NCBI RefSeq assembly: GCF_000426245.1
Contig: NZ_KE384513.1
Span: 40,343 to 104,342, forward strand
Direction of reading: 5' to 3'
Source: Bradyrhizobium sp. Ai1a-2
GTDB taxonomy: Bacteria > Pseudomonadota > Alphaproteobacteria > Rhizobiales > Xanthobacteraceae
DNA: 64,000 bases
Shown here piece after piece: positions 59,852 to 64,000 of this stretch. A model generated the notes under the pieces. That model did not search any database and was not told where the DNA came from. It was given only the letters and a program-made list of their open reading frames with translations. The position numbers were made by a program, and so were the translations under genes. How positions within the stretch are numbered: position 1 is the first letter of the stretch; the number at the start of each line of letters is the position of its first letter.

Positions 59852-61261
59852 TCATCGGCTCGCCACGATCGCTTCGCGCGCGCCGGCGTAATCGAGCACA
59901 TGGCCGCCATGAGCCTTCGACCACCTCTCGGCCCCCTCCTTCAGCAGGAAGGCATTCAGCTCGCCATTTGCCGAGCGTACGAACCATGCCTGGCTGGCGA
60001 ACAGCTTGATGCCACTTTCGCGATCCTGTGCATACACGACGCGGATAGTTTTGCCTTCCTTCTCGAGCCCGGCGAGTGCCGTCAAGGCGTTTTCCGGCGA
60101 AGTGTAGTGACGGACCCTTGGTTCGTCCTTGACCCAAATCTCCGCGACCCGGCTGAAGTCGGTAATTTCAGCCCCGGTGGCCGCGTCCCTGGCCTTGAGC
60201 GGAAGCTGGGCATAGTTCTTCAGTTCGGCATCGTAATCGCGGCCGGCTTGCGAAAGTGCGATACGGATATACTTGTCGGTCACTAACTGGTTGATGTCGA
60301 GGTCACTGTCCGCCCGCTTGAGCGTCTTGATCGAGGTCGCAACTGCCTGGCGATATTCGTCCTTCCAGGTCAGATCGCGGGTCTGAAGGCCGAGCGGCCC
60401 ATGGAAAAGATAATCCACCTCGGCCTCAATGCCGGTCACCCTCGCGATCACTTCGCTGTATTTTTCTGGCTCCTCGGTGATCAGACGATCAGCCTTGATC
60501 GCCGCTCGCAGGTAGGCGACGACGATCTCCGGATACTTCTGCGCATATTCGGCATCGACCAGGGAGCCATGAAACGTCGGCGCATTGGCTTGGGAGCCAT
60601 CAAAGATCTTCCGCGCGTAGCCGCGCCACGGGAAGAGCTCGGCGAACGGGACAAAATCAGCGTGCGCCTCGATTTTGTTGGCTTGCAGCGCGGGCCCCGC
60701 CACCTCCGGCGCCTGCGTGATGATCTTGACGTTGGTTTCAGCGTTCCAGCCTTTCGCCTCGATGGCGTGCAGCAGCATACCGTGCGAGGTTGACGCGAAG
60801 GGGACCGAGATGGTCTTTCCCTTGAGATCGTCGATCGATCGCACCGACGAACTTGCCGGCACCACAATGCCGTTGCCGCTGCCTTTGGTGCTGCCGGAGA
60901 GCACGCTGATGAATAGGCTGCGGCGGCCGGCCTTCTGAAACGCCACGCCGTTTAGCGAGCCGGGGAAGTCCGCCATCGCGCCGAAATCGAGCTTGCCGGC
61001 GACCATCTCGTTGGTCAGCGGCGCGCCGCTGGTAAAGTTCTTCCACTGGATGTCGTAGGTGACATCCTTGTACTTGCCCTCGCGGGGCAGGAGCTTCTCG
61101 AGCAGTTTCAGCTCACGGATCAGAAGTCCGCCGGTCGCGCAATTGATTGTCGTATCTTGAGTGCCGACCGCAACGCAAATGGTTTCGGCCTGTGATGCGC
61201 CTGCCAAGCCAAACGTCACAACTGCAATGGCCACCATTCTCGCAAATTGGAAAGAGATCAT
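59852..61261 (-). CDS. ABC binding protein with C-terminal NosL-like domain
   Basis: 469 residues; ATG 61261 behind GAGGATG. Signal peptide (VTFGLAGASQAE), then a binding domain (VTYDIQWKNFTSGAPLTNEMVAGKLDFGAMADFPGSLN, LKGKTISVPFASTSHGMLLHAIEAKGW) of the SsuA/THI5 class to ~345. The extra ~120 residues read AEIWVKDEPRVRHYTSPENALTAL, RVVYAQDRESGIKLFASQAWFV, ELNAFLLKEGAERWSKAHGGHVLDY, a pattern like NosL (copper chaperone family) without its CxxCGM cysteines. The ligand is unknown. First gene of this three-gene leftward set. Confidence 0.85.
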   Translation of the reverse strand: MISFQFARMVAIAVVTFGLAGASQAETICVAVGTQDTTINCATGGLLIRELKLLEKLLPREGKYKDVTYDIQWKNFTSGAPLTNEMVAGKLDFGAMADFPGSLNGVAFQKAGRRSLFISVLSGSTKGSGNGIVVPASSSVRSIDDLKGKTISVPFASTSHGMLLHAIEAKGWNAETNVKIITQAPEVAGPALQANKIEAHADFVPFAELFPWRGYARKIFDGSQANAPTFHGSLVDAEYAQKYPEIVVAYLRAAIKADRLITEEPEKYSEVIARVTGIEAEVDYLFHGPLGLQTRDLTWKDEYRQAVATSIKTLKRADSDLDINQLVTDKYIRIALSQAGRDYDAELKNYAQLPLKARDAATGAEITDFSRVAEIWVKDEPRVRHYTSPENALTALAGLEKEGKTIRVVYAQDRESGIKLFASQAWFVRSANGELNAFLLKEGAERWSKAHGGHVLDYAGAREAIVASR

Positions 61262-61576
61262 CCATCATCCTCGATCGGTAGTCGCCGGCAGCCCGCGGCC
61301 AGCAGGGATTGCGGACTATTGGATCGAAGACATCTAGGCTGAAGCAATTACTTGCATCGGTATGCTTCTCCGGCCTCGCCGTGATTCCGACGCAATCGCC
61401 GATCGAGCACATCAAATGATTTTCTCGCCCCGGTGAGATCGGCAGCTGAAACATTTCGAGAGCGCGCCATTTACGTATCGGCTTTGCTAATTGAATCTTG
61501 ACCTGCTCAAAGAAGTGGACTTTGCGCCTTCATCGTCCTTAGCTGTCGCAAAAATTAGGACAGCTAAGACACAACA
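61262..61576. other. Divergent promoter region
   Basis: Region between the ABC set and the Crp/Fnr gene. No gene and no clear operator seen. Confidence 0.4.
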
Positions 61577-62360
61577 ATGACCACACTCAAAGAGGTCTCC
61601 GACGCGGGGTCTGCCGCGTTGGTGAACCGGACCGGCGGCACCGCGCACCTGTGTTGGCGCAATAGTGACATGCCAGCGATTGAACCCGCACCGCGCGCGT
61701 CTGCCAGCACGTCCGCGCTTTTCATGAGCGAGTCCATCGAAGGGCTGAACGTCGGCGCGCAATTTCTCGACCGGCTCTCGGCCGAGTAGAAGGTGCAGGT
61801 GTACACCGCGGGGCGCACCCTCTTGGCGCCGCAAGGCGGCATGGTGTTCAGTCAGGGCGATGCCCATGACGGGGTGTTCATCATCCGGCGCGGACAGGTG
61901 CGGGTCTATTACACGGCGCCCTCAGGCCGGGAGATTACGCTGGCCTACTGGACGCCCGGGCACTTCATCGGCGGCCCTGAAATATCGGGCGGCGGCGTGC
62001 ATATGTGGTCCGGCGTGGCGATCGAGGATTGTGCGATCACGGCGCTGCCGGGCGCAACACTGCAAAAGCTTCTGGTCGAAATGCCGACCTTTGCGCTGGC
62101 ACTGATCGATGGGCTGATCGCCAAGGGCAAATGCTACTCGTCCATGGCGCAGATGCTGGGAACCCGCTCGTGATCGAGCGGCTGGCGCAGTATCTCCTGA
62201 ATCTGTCGGAGCTTTACGGCATTCCCGACGGCGATACGCTCATCATCAACCGCAAGGTCACCCACGACCAGATCGCCGCGATGGTCGGCTCGACGCGGCA
62301 ATGGGTCACGATGATGCTGAAGCGCTTCCAGGCCAAGCGTATTATCGCCATCGACGCCAG
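61577..62360 (+). pseudogene. Crp/Fnr-family regulator, broken
   Basis: From 61577 the frame reads ... IEGLNVGAQFLDRLSAE, then an in-frame TAG (61787-61789), then VYTAGRTLLAPQGGMVFSQGDAHDGVFIIRRGQVRVYYTAPSGREITLAYWTPGHFIGGPE, the cNMP-binding-like domain. After MAQMLGTRS a one-base deletion (~62170) ends the frame; the next continues VIERLAQYLLNLSELYG and the HTH VTHDQIAAMVGSTRQWVTMMLKRFQAK. The last ~10 residues merge into an IS21 fragment. The gene would have regulated the ABC genes opposite (inference). Confidence 0.85.
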
Positions 62361-62364
62361 TGTC

Positions 62365-62556
62365 ATCCGCGGCCTCGGAGCCGGCGGTCACCCCGGGGGA
62401 ATTTGCCTCCGCCGCTCGCCGGGCCGCGAACATCGCCTGATAGCGCCGGATCGTCTTGCGGTCGACCCCCGTCAGCCGCTCGATCTCTCGTTGGCTTTTC
62501 TGGCGCTCAAGTAACGTAAATACGGTGCTTTGCAGGTGCGGCTTCAAGACGTTCAA
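62365..62556 (-). mobile_element. istA: IS21-family istA, 5' fragment
   Basis: From TTG 62556 (GGGGAG upstream): NVLKPHLQSTVFTLLERQKSQREIERLTGVDRKTIRRY, then ANSPGVTAGSEA, the N-terminal HTH of IS21 IstA transposases. The frame then runs into reversed Crp/Fnr DNA at about 62365, so the element is truncated there. No istB is present. Confidence 0.85.
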
Positions 62557-63457
62557 CTCCCCGGCCCCTCTTCCCTAAAGGGGACGAAAATAAACGTCCT
62601 GCTACGCGCTTTGCGGCCGATCAGCCGCCCAGCCAGCCGGAATCAGGTGGGGGAGTTTGAGGTGACCACACCCGGGGAAATTTGACCGACCGTCCGGGAT
62701 CCAAAATCCGCAGCAACCAACGGCTCTGCACCGCGTCCCTAGCAATCAGTGTGCTGCAAAAGGGGTGGTGCGAGTGTTGCTTAAAGAATGGCAAAACCTC
62801 GTGCTTCGCGCTGAGGCGGCGAGCTACGCGCCAGCCTTACTGTCGGATGTCCTACATGCACGTCTTTAACCCGACACGGCTCACCACAACAACACGGACC
62901 GTCAGTGAAGCGATCGCGTCTGGTGCCGTTGGAACGTGTTTCCGCAACCACGATCTCGGTGGGCGATCGCACGACCAGGGTACCAAACGACTTTGCAGCG
63001 GCCATCAATGTGGATCTTGCGAGCTTGCCATCTACGGCTGCTGAATCGCGTCCCCTGATCCGGAACTCCAAGAGGACATAGAGGACGTCTGCTCTCTTTT
63101 TTGGTTTCGGCCCAAGCACACAAGGGGCTCTTGAGGGGCTTGAATCGCACGTAGCGTTGAATTGTACGATCTCGAAATCAAGCGATGTCTCTGGCGCAGA
63201 AGCTTTCAACGAGTAACAAGAATGGCGAACGCTCCACTTGATATGATTGCAGTCGAACCAATACGATCCGGCATAGCCCCCGGTGTTTATCGAAATTCGC
63301 TAGAAACCGGCACCAATGGAGGACAGGAGCTCGCGTACGCTTCGCTGCCAACGCTGGATAGTGGGTCCGCATCGTGCGCCGTCGCGAGCCAGAGCGGAAG
63401 CAGGTTGCTCTCAGTGAAGCGGCTTGCTTTACAAGAAGCCAACCAAGCAGAATCTCT
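62557..63457. other. Unassigned stretch between IS fragment and MATE gene
   Basis: About 900 bp with no gene I can recognise. Frames at 62682-63044 (plus), 62781-63209 (minus) and 63222-63470 (plus) have poor SDs and no motifs. Bases 62557-62690 probably include the terminal part of the IS21 fragment. Confidence 0.4.
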
Positions 63458-63655
63458 ATGGAAAAGATAACCGAAGCAAATGCGACGTCCCATTTGCGGT
63501 ATGGACTGCCAAGATGGATAGCTTGCCATCACCTCGCTGTCGAGCTCGGCGAAACAGCGAGACTCGCGTTCCCAATGGCGCTGACTCAGCTCGGGCAAAT
63601 CGCGATGATGACGACCGATCTTGCGTTCATTGGACGGATCGGCGCCGAAGCTGCA
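63458..63655 (+). pseudogene. MATE-family efflux gene, 5' part, cut by IS21
   Basis: From ATG 63458: MEKITEANATSHLRYGLPRW, then LAVELGETARLAFPMALTQLGQIAMMTTDLAFIGRIGAEA, the first TM helix and DLAFIGRIG motif of NorM-like MATE exporters. The codons after GAEAA belong to the IS21 end (CFAGS then stop), so the rest is displaced or lost outside the window. Confidence 0.85.
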
Positions 63656-63657
63656 TG

Positions 63658-63749
63658 TTTCGCGGGATCGTGAGCACGGATTTCAGAGCATCGTGAGCAG
63701 AGATTTCAGACGATCGTGAGCATGGATTTCGCGGGATCGTGAGCAATTT
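63658..63749. repeat. Four 23-bp tandem terminal repeats of the IS21 element
   Basis: Core ATCGTGAGCA occurs at 63667, 63690, 63713 and 63736, exactly 23 bp apart; each unit begins TTTC. IS21-family elements carry such multiple terminal repeats as transposase binding sites (family knowledge). Confidence 0.85.
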
Positions 63750-63824
63750 TTGAATGGCTCAGCCCGCTTCGGCCGACAACTCAACCGGCTTAGGAACTGC
63801 CTCGTCAGTGAACGAGGAAGGCCG

Positions 63825-64000
63825 ATGCCCACCCAGAGATTGTCGATGCGCCGGATCAAAGAGGTTCTCCGCTTAAAACATGTTCAAGGCTTGCCGGAGC
63901 GAGCCATCGCGCGCACCCTGGGCATCAGCAACGGTGCCGTACACAGCTATCTGCGCCGAGCCGGGGCTGCCGGGCTGAACTGGCCGTTGCCGACGGGAAT
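63825..64000 (+). CDS. istA: IS21-family transposase IstA, N-terminus (runs off window)
   Basis: ATG 63825 follows GAGGAAGG. It reads MPTQRLSMRRIKEVLRLKHV, QGLPERAIARTLGISNGAVHSYLRRAG and LNWPLPTG, the typical IstA DNA-binding start of a second IS21 subgroup, different from the 62556 fragment. Frame open to the window end. Confidence 0.93.
   Translation, partial: MPTQRLSMRRIKEVLRLKHVQGLPERAIARTLGISNGAVHSYLRRAGAAGLNWPLPTG

Larger units (their letters stand above)
63656..64000 (+). mobile_element. IS21-family insertion sequence, left end (continues past window)
   Basis: Left terminus at about 63656 (TGTTTCGCGGG), where the MATE reading frame breaks. It contains four tandem terminal repeats and the start of istA at 63825. 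The right end is outside the window. Confidence 0.85.

Noticed and set aside
62781..63209. 142-codon minus-strand frame
   Set aside because: Cys/Arg-rich, no SD, no family pattern; region appears to be decayed DNA.

Overview
The window reads as chromosomal DNA of a Bradyrhizobium-type alphaproteobacterium (Nitrobacteraceae). The signs are: a RecA that reads as the bradyrhizobial type, with an alphaproteobacterial LexA box (GTTC-N7-GTTC) in front of it; a tandem glycine riboswitch ahead of gcvTHP with a single-chain GcvP; a perfect FixK/FNR-type box (TTGAT-N4-ATCAA); many small secreted and DUF proteins of a kind common in bradyrhizobia; and several families of dispersed intergenic palindromes (GTAGCCCGGGTG..., GAGCATGATC..., TCCGGGCTCGCG...). 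All identifications come from reading the sequence; no database search was run.

Layout. 0-13.5 kb: the end of a LysR regulator, a large SAM-cyclase-ATPase-TPR signalling protein, a membrane protein, a run of small proteins with a FixK-type box in front, an Old Yellow Enzyme homologue, an L,D-transpeptidase with a coiled coil and a second degenerate catalytic-like domain, a PQ-loop protein, and a LysR regulator divergent from an acyl-CoA-dehydrogenase-like monooxygenase. 13.8-17.8 kb: a tight four-gene envelope operon (membrane coiled-coil protein, TAXI-type binding protein, TagO/VasI-like protein, DsrE-like periplasmic protein). 17.8-24.9 kb: repeats, an arylsulfatase, a methyltransferase, an exported haloacid-dehalogenase-like protein, a VirK-like protein and a cyclic-nucleotide-gated K+ channel that follows alaS by 6 bp. 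24.9-34.9 kb: housekeeping core (alaS, glycine riboswitch, gcvT-gcvH-gcvP, recA). 35-48.9 kb: small proteins, dispersed repeats, a PilZ protein, hotdog thioesterase, HdeA-like protein, PQQ-dependent dehydrogenase, secreted caspase-like protein, GNAT-type transferase, NIPSNAP protein, FrnE-type DsbA and an XRE/MmyB-type regulator.

49-64 kb is an accessory region in visible decay. It has a histidine-kinase remnant in front of two FixJ/CheY-type response regulators, an aldehyde dehydrogenase pseudogene, a cold-shock protein with compensating frameshifts, a Cache sensor pseudogene, and two sulfonate/nitrate-type ABC systems with a TauD/AtsK-type dioxygenase and an NtaA/DmoA-type flavin monooxygenase. 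Almost every gene there carries a lesion. The dioxygenase looks intact but lacks exactly the residues that should form the HxD iron motif. The region ends in a broken Crp/Fnr gene abutting an IS21 istA fragment, and in a MATE efflux gene cut by a second IS21-family element with four 23-bp terminal iterons.

How the parts may work together: the ABC, dioxygenase and monooxygenase genes look like a former organosulfur-scavenging module (inference from families). The 13.8-17.8 kb operon looks like an intact, uncharacterised periplasmic module. No tRNA, rRNA or CRISPR array was seen.
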